Below, piece by piece: positions 1 through 10,201 of a stretch of DNA of 62,000 nt (positions within the stretch are counted from its first letter, which is position 1; every line of letters starts with the position of its first letter). The notes beneath the pieces are model-generated. The model made no database searches and had not been told where the DNA came from. It saw only the letters and a list, made by a program, of their open reading frames with translations. The stretch lies in contig CM043954.1 in NCBI GenBank assembly GCA_014529385.2, forward strand, positions 8,517,306 to 8,579,305, read 5' to 3'. The position numbers and the translations under genes were made by a program. This DNA comes from Adiantum capillus-veneris. Its lineage: Eukaryota; Streptophyta; Polypodiopsida; Polypodiales; Pteridaceae.

Positions 1-1865
1 TTGATTAGAAAACGCGAAGAAAATTGTCTCATTCTCCTTTTTTACAATTTTTCATTTAGAATTATCCAGGAGTTTTTCTTTTTCATTGTTTCTAGATTCC
101 TCACTCCTTGAATCGTGTACTTGTCTTTATCATCAGGTGAGAGGTTACATATAGAAACCTCTTTTACAGTCGCTTACCAATTTTGTTCCAGTAGCTTTCG
201 AAAGTTTTCCAAATTTTTGGACCGCCAAAAACCATTAGAAAGGGTCTTATATCATAGCCATCTTTGTCACAAAATGTGTTGCTGGTTACCTCATTTACAC
301 AGACATCAAGAGTCCTCCAATATTTGATCCCATCCAAAAGGTTCAAATAACTTCTCTAGGAATGGTTCCTTTATGTAATACTCATCTTCTATTACATGCT
401 CTAGGATGCAATACTGCTTCTTAAGACTCCCGCATTCTAATGCTCCGCACATCCAAATGTGAGTATCCTTCACTAGCCAAGTAGGTAATTGTGTTGTGTT
501 GTCGGTAGTTATAGCAAAGTTATCTATTAGAGTCTGGTTTACGTCCTTGTAAGTATGGTCTTTGGGGTTTACCTTGGTGATAACTCCCTTGTGCCATAAG
601 TATAGATGGTGTAGCCCTAGTCTTGAAGCATCTTGAGCTTACAAATAAACGATTCGATTGCCCCAAGATAACTTCAAAGTTGTTTCTTTTTCCAAAATCT
701 ACCACTGCAAAGGTGTATTCGTATTCTATCTCGCATAAGATACTATCACTTGCTCCAACATTCCCAAGGGTCTCTCCACATACCCATCAACTAATTGCAA
801 TTTCATCGTGTTTTTTTGAGAGCTGGTCTTCCCCATTTGTCCCACATTCCTTTTGTAGCGATGGCTATCCCTGCCCCACTATCGAGTATCACAACGGTGA
901 TCACTCCTTTATATTCTAAAGGTACGGTGGTGTTTCCATCTTCACCTTCACAATAATCACCTACCTTATTTATTGGTATATGCTCCGCTTTTGGTTTCTT
1001 AGGATGGTTTGTTTGCTTGGTTTCTTCCATGAGTTTGTCTACTGGCTGGACTTTTATCCCCATATTTTCCAGTTTTTTGCTCATTTGCCCCCACCTATAT
1101 GGTTTGATTTTCAACAATTCCGTAAGGGTGATAGCGCACTTGATAGAAGAAGACAATAGATCGTGCAAGCTCTTTGTATCCGTCACATGTGGAATCAAAT
1201 TCCACTTGGATGACACAACATTAATCTCGGATTTAGTCTCATAATCCCCTACGAAGGACGATAAGGTTCTTATGGATGACGGTTTGCTCTCTACCTAGAC
1301 CTCTGTTCTAGCATCTCTCTACAATGACTGAATATCTCCTGGGTAGATTTCATAATCCATATTTATTTTAGGGATTGGTGCTAATATCAGAGTGGCACTC
1401 TCGTCTTTTTTGTTTTTGATGGTATCCCATAATGATTGTGACCATGGTTTGTCTACTTCTGGAATTGGTTGCATCTCTAGAGATCTATCCTTGTATATTG
1501 TGAGTAAGTGGCTCCTCTTTGTCTGTTTCCACAGGTTTTATTTTATTATCTGGATTCTGAGTGCAGTTAACGAGTAAGTGATATCTTTCGCATCGATCAC
1601 ATAATCCTTGAATCTTGTCTTCTTCACATGTGTTGGTTTCCCCTTGTTTTCCTGTGTTTTCTTTTTTAAGCTCCTACGTTACCAGCCTATAACTTTTTGG
1701 AACTTCAGGCTGCAGTATACCAAACAACCTGAGTTAGTCTTTGACTTGTCCGCTCCCTTTGCTTTTTTATTACTTTATTGCTCATGTTTAAGCCATTCTT
1801 TGGTTTGGTTCATTTCAGTTCCAAAGTAGATTTCTCCTGCAACCTCTTCACTTTCATTTTATCTT
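1..1865 (-). pseudogene. Decayed gag-protease fragment, Athila/Tat-like gypsy
   Basis: Read on the minus strand this is the 3' part of gag followed by a retropepsin. A CCHC-like knuckle (CDRCERYHLLVNC, one residue short of canonical) lies near 1565-1610. The protease motif ILDSGAGIAIATK lies near 860-910, and the second protease strand (VDFGKRNNFEVILG) is at about 660-705. Below that, the conserved stretch containing TLDVCVNE and DKDGYDI reaches about 250. The same order and many of the same residues occur on the plus strand in element Q at 22470-23200, so the two are homologous. Several frame changes and stops make this copy non-functional. It ends at the window edge, so its downstream part is unseen. 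It follows the LTR at 1866-2761 directly, with no primer-binding site or leader between them. Confidence 0.8.
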
Positions 1866-2761
1866 GTTAGCGGGTCGCTACAATGTGTAGCATAGCTCTC
1901 TTGCACTAACATATGTCAATACTCAGGGAAGTGACTGAAGATGGGGCACATAGACTCTTTGAGATTTTTAGTCTCAAGAAGTGAACCTACGGAACTACGT
2001 AATTGACTACTTTAGAAATCTGTCACTCTATAATCTAGATATCTATCTATGTCCAATCTCATCACTCTAGGTCATCACGCCTTTTCGACATCCAAACATT
2101 CTTAGAATGTAATGAAACTTAAGGAGGAGTATTACAACACCTTAAGGGCACAGTCCTACCAAGTTTTATGGTCATCCGCCGGTGAGGTACCAAAATTCCA
2201 ATCCATCCCAAAAAATGTGCAGAAAGCTACAACAAAACTGTTCAAAAAGGTAGCTCTATGGCATAGAAACACTCTTACAAGGTCAAACATAAAAATAACC
2301 ATAGTAGCACTCAACTTTATGCATTTAGCACACAAAACAGGTTGTTGTGAACCACATAAAAACTGAGAATGATTTCACTTAATTCAAGAGCAAGAGACAA
2401 GAAACACAATGCACTAATCAGAATAGATTTTTGATTACCAGACAAAGAGAAAAATTGATTACAAGATGTAGCAGACTCGCAGCTCACATTCAACGTCCAA
2501 AAGCTCCTTTTTGACGATGATAATGTCACTTTTGAAACTAAGGATTTTGACTCAAAGACTTGGGACCCATTCCCACAGCCGTTGGCCACTTTACAAGGCT
2601 TGTAGGTTTTGAGCGGAAAATAGAGAATAATGGGCTAGATGAATACACTTCAAGAATCATTACTTTCTAATTACAAGGCTTTTTTGGAAAAAAGATAGAA
2701 TACAATGAAGTAGGACGAATAGCCGGCTCTGTAGGTGTCTGTTCGCTGCATCCTCCAAACA
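1866..2761 (-). mobile_element. LTR of family P, minus orientation
   Basis: On the minus strand the segment starts TGTTTGGAGG after a polypurine tract and ends CCGCTAACA, giving TG...CA termini and about 896 bp. The reverse complement aligns by eye with 36300-36949 and in part with 54836-55300. Shared blocks include GATGACCTAGAGTG, CACTTCC(C/T)TGAGTATTGACAT and CTTGTAATCAA. The ending CCGCTAACA is also that of the LTR of element Q, so P and Q are related families. The boundaries rest on the PPT and on those matches, and no second copy brackets this one. A short shadow ORF (2317-2589) inside it has no recognisable protein. Confidence 0.6.
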
Positions 2762-2773
2762 TTCCCCCCTTCC
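2762..2773 (-). promoter_or_regulatory. Polypurine tract preceding the family P LTR
   Basis: The minus strand reads GGAAGGGGGGAAT immediately before TGTTTGG. This is the usual plus-strand primer position just upstream of a 3' LTR. A near-identical tract (GAAGGGGGGAA) occurs on the plus strand at 32048-32058 at the end of the outer gypsy element. Confidence 0.6.
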
Positions 2774-3440
2774 TATTCATTGCACGTCCTCGTGCAATGT
2801 CTGTCTGCCTTTGTGTGCTTGGGCTTGTTGGGCAAATGACCGGAGTCTTTAGTAGTCTAGTGTTCTTTTTTCTAGTGTCCTTGTGAGTTGCCTGAACTTC
2901 TCTGCCCGTGCTTCAATCTCTATCTTTGTTGCCAGCTCCTTGAATGGGTTATTGTGAGAGTGCTCTTGGATTTATGAATTAACTCCAATTGTGTTTTCAT
3001 AGGTGGTAGTTCATCGATCATTCCTAAGGCTTGGTAGGCTATTCTAGTCAGAAATGGTCCATAATTCAAGTACGATTCACATTGATCACTCCCCTTGATG
3101 TTTTCTTCCACTAAATTTTCAAGGATGTAATCTCCAAAGTCGCAGCTGACCACCCTTCTTTCTACCAGCCCCATGGCCATGACCACTACCATATGCAACA
3201 TCAGTTCAATATATCGAGGTGGATTTTTCACTTTGAAGTCTTGTGATATTAACCACAGAGGCAGCTCTGTCTGGGAGTAGATTAGATCTTGATAGGTCAA
3301 CTTGTGGCCCCTCTGCTTCAGGAAGGCCTTGTCATTATCTATTGCCTTGGTTTGGCACAATAGGCTGTGGACAGGCCTTAAAATTGACTCCCCACTGGCC
3401 AAAGGTAGGGACACGTTGTGTCTATCCATTGAGATTCATA
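2774..3440 (-). CDS. Retroelement-associated ORF of unknown function (169 aa)
   Basis: The open frame runs from ATG at 3429 to 2920 and encodes 169 residues. I do not recognise a catalytic motif. The middle reads like a folded domain: LTYQDLIYSQTELPLW, then CDFGDYILENLVEENIKG, then MIDELPP. It has no zinc knuckle, protease or RT signature. Its position, 150 bp upstream of a polypurine tract and LTR in the same orientation, makes it the 3'-terminal reading frame of an LTR element rather than a host gene. Plant gypsy elements can carry such extra 3' frames, and domains of this style are often annotated as plant transposon-associated proteins. The assignment here is by context only. Confidence 0.45.
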
Positions 3441-5390
3441 TGAAGCTTCCTACAAAGATCTAAGCTTCCCTAAAATTTACAATTATCGCAAACAATCTAG
3501 TTATCGAACAACAATTAATCTTGCTAATACCATTTAAGAGAAACTAGTCAACGAGTCTCATGCAATTTAGATATGGCAAATAACCTAATTACGACATACA
3601 ATTTAGTTATCAAAAGTCATCAACACGTGTATTCAAGTATCAATTTTGAGGCTTAAACTTACCTCTCTTTGCAATCTAGTGTAGTATCAAAACTAGAATT
3701 CCTTGGCTAACACCACTTATCTTCTCATATATTCTGGAAACCTACACAAAAACACCCAATTAGTGAGTAGCATCATGTGGTCATATTGGTTAACATGCAA
3801 TCTTAGATACTTGCAACTAAAAGAGCGAGTTGTTGGGATTACCTATTGTCACATATATTTGGCACTTGATAGTACCCAAGCTCTTTTATGAGAGAGCAAC
3901 CTAAAAGCTTTTACATCTAACAACTACACATTGTCATAACAAGCTGACAAAATTAAATGTATCTCAAAAGTTTCAAAAAGAAAAGAGCAGCAACCAAAAG
4001 TTACCTCATTACACACGCTTGTCACCAAACCTGAAATTACAAAAATATGATAATGTAAAGAGACCGCTTGGAAAAGAGCACTTTGTTGAATTCTCATTTA
4101 AAAAACGTGAACAAGCACACTACCTCATAAGTCATGAAATACTAAATGCTTGACTGAAAAATTCCACTAATACAAATACCAAACAACTGATGGTTATAAA
4201 TGTCCAACCCAAAAATGTTCTTGACATAAAATATTAAACTCAGCAAAATCCGACCTAATCAAAATCCAACCTGACAGAAATTCGACCTGGTAGAAATCCA
4301 ACCTAGCAGATATTCAGACTGAACATCTGATTCAGCAATATCTAGATCAACATAATTTGACTTAGCAAATAATCAGACTCAAAAAATATTTGACTGACCA
4401 AATATCAGAGTCAGCAATATTTAGAGCAACATCCCAATTTCAGACCCAACAATATTTAGACTCAACATATAATATCCAGTCAACACTGACATGTCCCGGT
4501 GGTGGATTTCGTAGAAATTTGAGTCGGATCCACACATCCCTTGATAAAAATCAAATGGTTTATCCTATTTTCCCAAAAATCCCTAGTTACTATATAGCAT
4601 AAAGTATAGTGCCTAGAACCTAATCCAAGATATACAAATACACCATACAACACTATGACAAACTCAATGCTAGGATCTTCATATGAAGTAAAGTGTAGCG
4701 CCTGGTACTTAAATCAAGGTACACAATTTACATCATAAAGAGAAACTAAACATCGCCCAAAATTTCCCCAAAGGAACATATCACATGAGAGCTCATAAAA
4801 AATAAACTTATGAAACCAAAAATGAATAAGTATGTCCATTCTCCAAGAGCATGAAGTAAATATTAGCATAATCAACCTCTCCAACCTCTGAGACATGAGA
4901 ATCTAACTCTGAAAATTAGGTTTTTGCAATCTAGGCACCATATCTTGAATATCCTCTTTAAAGTTCTGAGTATCCACCACTGCCTTTCCATTTACAAAAT
5001 GCTCCTTTGTAGATTTCTAAGATACCCACTACTGCTGCAACTGATTGGATTTCCATTTTTGATGGATCTGATTGCTACCTTTTTGCAATGTGAACTTTTT
5101 GTCATTCCATTGAAAATTTTCCGACTCCAAATTTTCAAAATCAAAGCATCCTCCATATTTTTCAAAATCAGATCATCCTCCTGTAAAAGACACATTCCAC
5201 CTAATCCATTTGTTAAGTCCACGTGAACATTCCTGTAATGTATTCTTTTTTGCCCAATTTGCAACTCCAAAATTTGTAGCACTTAAAAATCTGAATTTTG
5301 ATAATCTACCATCCACATTTAGTCCATCCTATAAGAATTCACTTCTACTATATCATCAGCTTTAAAACACACATCTCTCAACAAAAGGAT
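3441..5390. other. Intergenic or decayed repeat DNA without a supported gene
   Basis: Only short shadow frames are present. The stretch is AT-rich and holds a short 16-bp tandem array (4247-4330). It also has two related 50-60 bp blocks near 4605-4660 and 4685-4735 sharing 'aagta(t/a)agtg(t/c)' and 'gcctag/ggtac'. I see no coding signature, LTR terminus or primer-binding site here. Confidence 0.5.
4247..4330. repeat. Short tandem array, 16-bp unit
   Basis: About five units follow the pattern ATCCGACCTAATCAAA / ATCCAACCTGACAGAA / ATTCGACCTGGTAGAA / ATCCAACCTAGCAGAT. The array then decays into a looser series rich in 'cagca(a)tat' and 'agactcaa' to about 4480. Confidence 0.65.
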
Positions 5391-6705
5391 GCTTGGATTG
5401 AGAACAACTTGCCCCTTTGTCTACCAATTCCTGTACTTGCCTCATGATCTCCTCTTGTTGAGCTTGGGAGACTCGATAAGGAGGCTTGTTAGGCGGTGAG
5501 CTTCCAGGAAGGCGCTCAATTTGATGGTCATCATACCCTCATTTTGGAGGTAAGTCCATAGGGATACCATCGATGAACACATCTTGGAATCCTTTTATAA
5601 AATTAGAAGTCTAACTCTTCTTGATGGCTACCATTTACATTTGATGAAACATCAGGATCTTTTAGAGACTCTTTGACAAAAATCATGTACGATGCAAAAA
5701 CTGAGCTCTTCATTGACTTATCAAAACCAAGAGGATTTACAAGTGGAATAGTGCAACCACGCTCACTAGCATCTATATACATGTTCTTTCCCCTGTAGGT
5801 GAAGTAGATTCTCCTTTCAGGGAACTTCATATTGGCAGCCATGCGATCAAACCATGGCACCCCTAGGATAGCATCCTCATGTTGGAGAGGAGAGAGGAAA
5901 AAGTCTTCTTTGTCCACATAGATTTGGACATGAAGCCTCAACTTCCCAATCAAGGGAGTAATAAAGGCTTGTTGTCCCTTGAAAGCTGTGTCAGCCGTTA
6001 CCATATCTCCCATCTCGAAAGCTTGAATGCCCAACTTGGTGGCCAACTCCATTGATATGAAGTTGTGAGTAGAGCCAAGGTCAAATAAGATGAAGGCATC
6101 ATGCTCTCTTACCTTTCCCCAAGAATAGGAAAATGATGATCCTTTGCAATGGACATCCTCTTTTGGAGCTTCGATGGTGGAAGCCCTAGGAGTCTCATTG
6201 CTAGCATTCTTTTTGGGGCAAGAAAGATAGCCATGTCCTTGCTCCCCACACTTGAAACACTTATGGTCCTTGTGCGAAAGGCTTCAAGCTCTTCAAGAGA
6301 GAGTTTGTTTTTGCCTTCGTAAACTTCGTTCTCCTTGGACCGATTGTTGTTGTTGTTGGAAGTTTCTTGGGAAATCCCTTTGCATCATTTTTATCTTTGT
6401 TTTCCATGGGCTTGACATTCCGTCTAGCCCCTTGATGGAAATTGATGCATGAAGCAACCATGGTGTGATGGATTACTTTGCTAATAGTACCAGGCCTTTG
6501 AGAGTTGATGTATTCGGCCATCTCTTCAGGTAATCCCGCATAGAATTAGTGTCTTTGCTCGACAAAGTCTATTTTTTGAAAGATAGTAGCCCTGAGATGT
6601 AAATCCCAAAACTTTTCTACATACTTGTGGATAGACTCATGAGCGAGAAGCTTCAAGCTGCAAAATTTGGTAAGCAATTTGTCCTTTGCATCATTTGCTA
6701 AAGGT
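5391..6705 (-). pseudogene. Chromovirus B fragment: gag, protease and RT start
   Basis: In minus-strand order, the gag tail (about 6705-6255) matches chromovirus A and contains IHKYVEKFWDLHLRA, EYINSQRPGT and a canonical zinc knuckle CFKCGEQGHGYLSC at about 6215-6265. The retropepsin-like domain is at 6060-5603 (KLGIQAFEMGD, then ILGVPWFDRMAANMKFPER). The expected HNFIS stretch upstream is present. From 5602 to 5391 comes the approach to RT ([19 protein letters not shown]-like, then a broken QVQEL). At about 5390 similarity stops. There are in-frame stops between gag and protease. The 5' side is fused to the integrase of element A at about 6705, so B has neither an LTR nor a complete pol. Confidence 0.85.
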
Positions 6706-7327
6706 AAGACTTCTCCATTGGGACTTTTGGTCTACTTTTGTGACATAAGCGTTTAGTAGATCAAGAATTATTAGGCTAGCTATTTCACTTTAGCCATTCG
6801 TTTGAGGGTGATAGGCCGAAGAGAAGTTTAGCCTTGTACCTAAATTCTTAAAGAGACTCTTCTAGAAATTACTGGTCATTCTAGGATCTCTATCTGACAC
6901 TATGGACATTGGCAAGCTGTGGTACTTGAAGATTTGTGATATAAAGAGTGTTGCCATTTGATGGGCCTTGATAGTCTTTTTGACAGGTATGAAATGTGCT
7001 TGTTTGCTAAACCTATCCACTATCATCATATTCTTGTATTCCCATGCATAGACTTGGGCAATCCAAAGATAAAATCCATGGATATGCTCTCCCATGGTGA
7101 ATTAGGGATTGGTTAAAGTTGAAGCAATCCAGGTTGCATCCCTCTCTCAAACTTTGTCTTTTGGCATACCACACATTTTGAAAAATACTCTTGTATGTTT
7201 GCTTTCATGGCAGGCCAATAGAAGTATGTTTCTATCCCTTTTAGGGTAGATTGAATCCCTCTATGCCTCTATCCCTTTTTGGGTAGATTGAATCCCTCTA
7301 TGCCCCGCATAAGGAGGAGCATGAGAT
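6706..7327 (-). pseudogene. Chromovirus A integrase (partial)
   Basis: The HHCC zinc-binding region is read at about 7327-7140 (ESHAPPYAGHRGIQ, later C..C near 7170). The catalytic core follows with VDRFSKQAHFIPVKKTIKAH at 7045-6980 and IVSDRDPRMTSNF at 6905-6862, then LNFSSAYHPQTNG. The core therefore has the second catalytic Asp and the YHPQTNG block that precedes the final Glu. Frameshifts lie near 7100 and 6860. The C-terminal region is lost at the junction with gag of copy B near 6705. In gypsy elements integrase inserts the cDNA into host chromatin; this copy is broken. Confidence 0.85.
7249..7305. repeat. Tandem duplication of about 33 bp inside the integrase remnant
   Basis: The segment 'gggtagattgaatccctcta' plus its flanks occurs twice in a row with one or two mismatches. 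It adds about 11 codons to the zinc-binding region and is a local slippage duplication. Confidence 0.7.
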
Positions 7328-8095
7328 TCATACATTACTTTCTATGAAGAGTCTATAGTATGCACACATACCTATAAAGCTTCTTAGTTCATGCAGATTC
7401 CTTGGATTAGGCCATCCTTTTATTACCTCTAACTTTGATGGATCCATTTGGATGCCATCTTGGGGGCTAATGCGACCTAAATATTGAATCTCTTGTAAGA
7501 AAAATTCACTTTTGTTTCGATTAATATAAAGTTTATTCTCTCGTAAAACTTGAAATATTACTTGGAGGTGCTGCTTGTGTTCGTCTAATGAATTAGAGTA
7601 GATGATTATATCATGAAAGAACACTCCAGTAAAGCTTTAGCGAGGCCTAAATAGATTCTCCATTAGACGGTTAAATGTGGCCAGTGCATTGGTCAAACCA
7701 AAAGGCAAAGACCAAACATAGTGCGAAATGCGGCCTTTACAATGTCTTGATCAATTATCCTTATTTAAAGGTAGCCACTTTTTAGGTCAATCCTACTGAA
7801 GTAGATCGACCCCTATAGCTTATCAAAATAGGTCTTCTACCCGTGGAATGGGAAACCTATTCTTGATAGTGATCCTATTTAGTGCTCTATAGTCGACACA
7901 CATACGATATGTGCCATCTTTCTTTTGCACTAATAAGTGAACAAAATGGAGATGAGCTAGGCCTAACATGCCTTTCTCAGCCAATTCATGCACTTGCCGC
8001 ATAATCTCCTCTTGTTGAGACTGAGAAACTCGATAAGGAGGTTTATTAGGCGGTGAGCTTCCTGGAAGAAGTTCAATTGCATGGTCGTCATCCCC
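7328..8095 (-). pseudogene. Chromovirus A reverse transcriptase (partial)
   Basis: The minus strand carries the standard gypsy RT blocks: [17 protein letters not shown] near 8050-7990, [20 protein letters not shown] near 7935-7875, [26 protein letters not shown] near 7800, and the active-site strand read as MFFHDIIIYSNSLDEHK at 7624-7575. Gypsy RTs normally have two adjacent Asp residues here (FFDD), so the first Asp has become His. The connection subdomain QYLGRISPQDGIQMDP and RSFIGMCAYYRLFIE follow. At 7328 the frame jumps straight to the integrase zinc-binding region, so the whole RNase H domain is missing. Several stops are also present near 7630-7800. Confidence 0.88.
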
Positions 8096-8640
8096 TCATT
8101 TTGGAGATAGCTCACAAGGGATGTCGTCAATAACAACATGTTGGAATCCCTTGAGGAAACTGGACAATTCTAATTCCTTTTCAATGCCTATATCTTCTTT
8201 TGCTAAAACAATACATTCATTTTGAGAATCTTTAACAAAAATCATGTACACGGAAATAGAGCTCTTTATTGACTTATTGAAAGCTTGCTTATGTACAATG
8301 GGTATGGTGCTACCCGAATCTTTTGCATCTATGTACATATCTTTTTCCCTGTACCTAAAGTAGATTTGTCTTTCAGGGAATTTAACATTGGCAGCCATGC
8401 GATCAAACCATGGTGCCCCTAGGATTACATCCTCATGCTTGAGAGGAGAGATGAAGAAATCCTCCTTGTACACATAGCTTTGGACAGGGAGCCTCAATTT
8501 CCCAATTAAGGGAGTGACTGAGGCTTCTTTTCCCTTGAAAGCACCATTGGAAGGTAGGACATCTCCCATCTCATAGGCTTGGATGCCTAGCTTGGTGGCC
8601 AACTCTATGGATATGAAATTGTGAGTAGAGCCAGGGTCAA
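8096..8640 (-). CDS. Chromovirus A retropepsin-like protease domain (partial frame)
   Basis: The open frame of 168 codons (8602-8096) starts just after the HNFIS stretch. It contains KLGIQAYEMGD, VTPLIGKLRLPVQSYV, the conserved second half ILGAPWFDRMAANVKFPERQ, and a C-terminal linker to RT ending near LSSFLKGFQHVVIDDIPCEL. The catalytic Asp strand lies upstream near 8625-8645, where the sequence reads LFDPGSTHNFIS (D-P-G-S-T), a normal variant in chromoviruses. In the family this domain cuts the Gag-Pol polyprotein. It lies between gag and RT in the expected order and in the minus orientation. It is about as long as expected and is the best preserved part of element A. Confidence 0.82.
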
Positions 8641-8699
8641 AGAGAATGAAAGCATCATGTTATCTTACCTTTCCCCAAGGATGACATAGAGGAGATCCT

Positions 8700-9480
8700 T
8701 TGTGATGAGCATCCTCTTCTTGAATTTCGACTATGGAAGTCTAGGAGACTCATTACGTGTATTCTTGTGGAGGCAAGCACGATAAGCATGCCCTTGCTCC
8801 CTGCACTTGAAACAATGGTTATGTTTTTGATAATGCTCTAGCTTTTGAGGAGAGTGTTTATTTTTGCCTTTATAAACTCCCTTCTCCTTGGCTTTGTTAT
8901 TGTTGGAGTTGCCTTTGGGAGACTTTTGGACGTTTTCCTTCCCCTTACGCTCACTACGTTCCTTGTTTTCCATGGGCTTAAGATTTATCTTAGCCCCTTG
9001 TTGGAAGTTGATTCGTGAAGCCATCATGGTATGGTGTAAAACCGCAGATGTGGTGCATGGCCTTTGGGAGTTAACATACTCCGTCATATACTCAGATAAA
9101 CCCCCACAAAATTGTTGTTTTTGCTCTCCAAAATCCATCTTTTTGTAGACAGTAGCTTTGAGATGTAAATCCCAAAACTTTTCTACATATTTTTGAATAG
9201 ATTCATAGGAAGAGAGCTTCAAGCTTCGCCATTCGGTGAGTATTTTTTCTTTCGCATCGCTAGTCAAAAACTGCTTCATGATGGAAGCTCTTAAAGCTTT
9301 CCATGTTTGTGGAGCTTCATCGTTTGCTCATAGGCTAGACCACCATTGCCTGGTGGATTTTTGAAAATGCATAGCTACATGATGTAGCTTAGAGGACTCT
9401 GTGAAGCCCTCATCTCCAAACCCCACATCAAATTGTTGGATAAAGGCCAATACTTTTTTTGTAGCACCAAAGGTGCCATC
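8700..9480 (-). pseudogene. Chromovirus A gag with CCHC zinc knuckle
   Basis: The longest frame is 9279-8731 (182 codons). It contains KQFLTSDAKEKILTEWRSLK, YVEKFWDLHLKATVYKK, EYVNSQRP and, near 8770-8815, the knuckle CFKCREQGHAYRAC (C-x2-C-x4-H-x4-C). The same frame continues upstream with one stop to about 9480 (FIQQFDVGFGDEGFTESSKL, RQWWSSL). This is the Retrotrans_gag core that packages element RNA into virus-like particles. A stop near 9330 and the lost pol domains make it non-functional as a whole. The N-terminal low-complexity part is described separately. Confidence 0.87.
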
Positions 9481-10086
9481 GTAGGTAAGGAAAGAGGTGT
9501 TCTTTCCTCCCTCTTTGAACTTTTTGAGCTTGGACGACCTTTTCTAGATGGCATAGGATTTTCTATGGCCTCTTCTCTTAAGTGGTTTCAGAGCTGCACC
9601 ATCAATTTCTTTAGAAGAGGAAGAGGATGAGGAGGATGGAGAAGAGGGTGACCTCTTTCTTGCATTTTTCTCCCTTGTCTCTCCTCTTCTACACCATTAC
9701 TTTCTTTAGAAGAGGAAGAGGATGAAGAAGATGGAGAAGAGGGTGACCTCTTTGTCGTCTTTTTCTTCTCTTGTTTCTTTTCTTCCCTCTTTGAATTATG
9801 GTGAAGAGCAGTATGCGATGGTCTTCTTTGTTTAGGGGGTGTTGGAGAGCGTTTTTCCTGCCGTCTTTGTGGAACCATCTCCGTCGACGTGGTAGGAGAC
9901 TCTCTTCTTTCTTGTTCTTTTCGTGGGGGTTCTACCGTTGAAACTTGGGCTCTCCTTTGAGATGAAGATGCCTCATTGAGTAGTAAATTTTTGAGCCCTT
10001 CGTACGGATCCTCCTCTTCTTCCCTTATCTGAGAGAGTCCTCTTTTAGAAGTCTCACTAGGAGCTTTAAGTAGGCATGATTCAAGG
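9481..10086 (-). pseudogene. N-terminal low-complexity region of chromovirus A gag
   Basis: The minus-strand frames are rich in Ser, Lys, Arg and Glu, for example a run of Ser residues in 9588-9878. A block of about 95 bp (9608-9655 and 9706-9755) is imperfectly duplicated and encodes the Ser-rich segment twice in different frames. It joins the gag core (YDGTFGATKKVLAF near 9440-9490). Frame changes are frequent. Low-complexity N-termini are common in gag of this lineage; no function can be read from it. Confidence 0.6.
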
Positions 10087-10188
10087 ATGAAAAATTCCTA
10101 TTCTACTTACTCTTTTGCAATTAATAACACAAACCATTTGCAACAAGCTCGAGGACCTCTCTTCTTGAGCAAAAAGGAGAAACCAATA

Positions 10189-10200
10189 GCTCTGATACTA
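10189..10200 (-). promoter_or_regulatory. Primer-binding site of chromovirus A (initiator tRNA-Met)
   Basis: The minus strand reads TAGTATCAGAGC. The plant initiator tRNA-Met PBS is TGGTATCAGAGC, so there is one mismatch. It follows the LTR end by one base, and gag begins downstream. Confidence 0.75.
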
Positions 10201-10201
10201 A

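Noticed and set aside
1017-1244. Plus-strand frames in 115-1830
   Set aside because: They lie opposite the minus-strand gag-protease homologue, which explains the sequence better.
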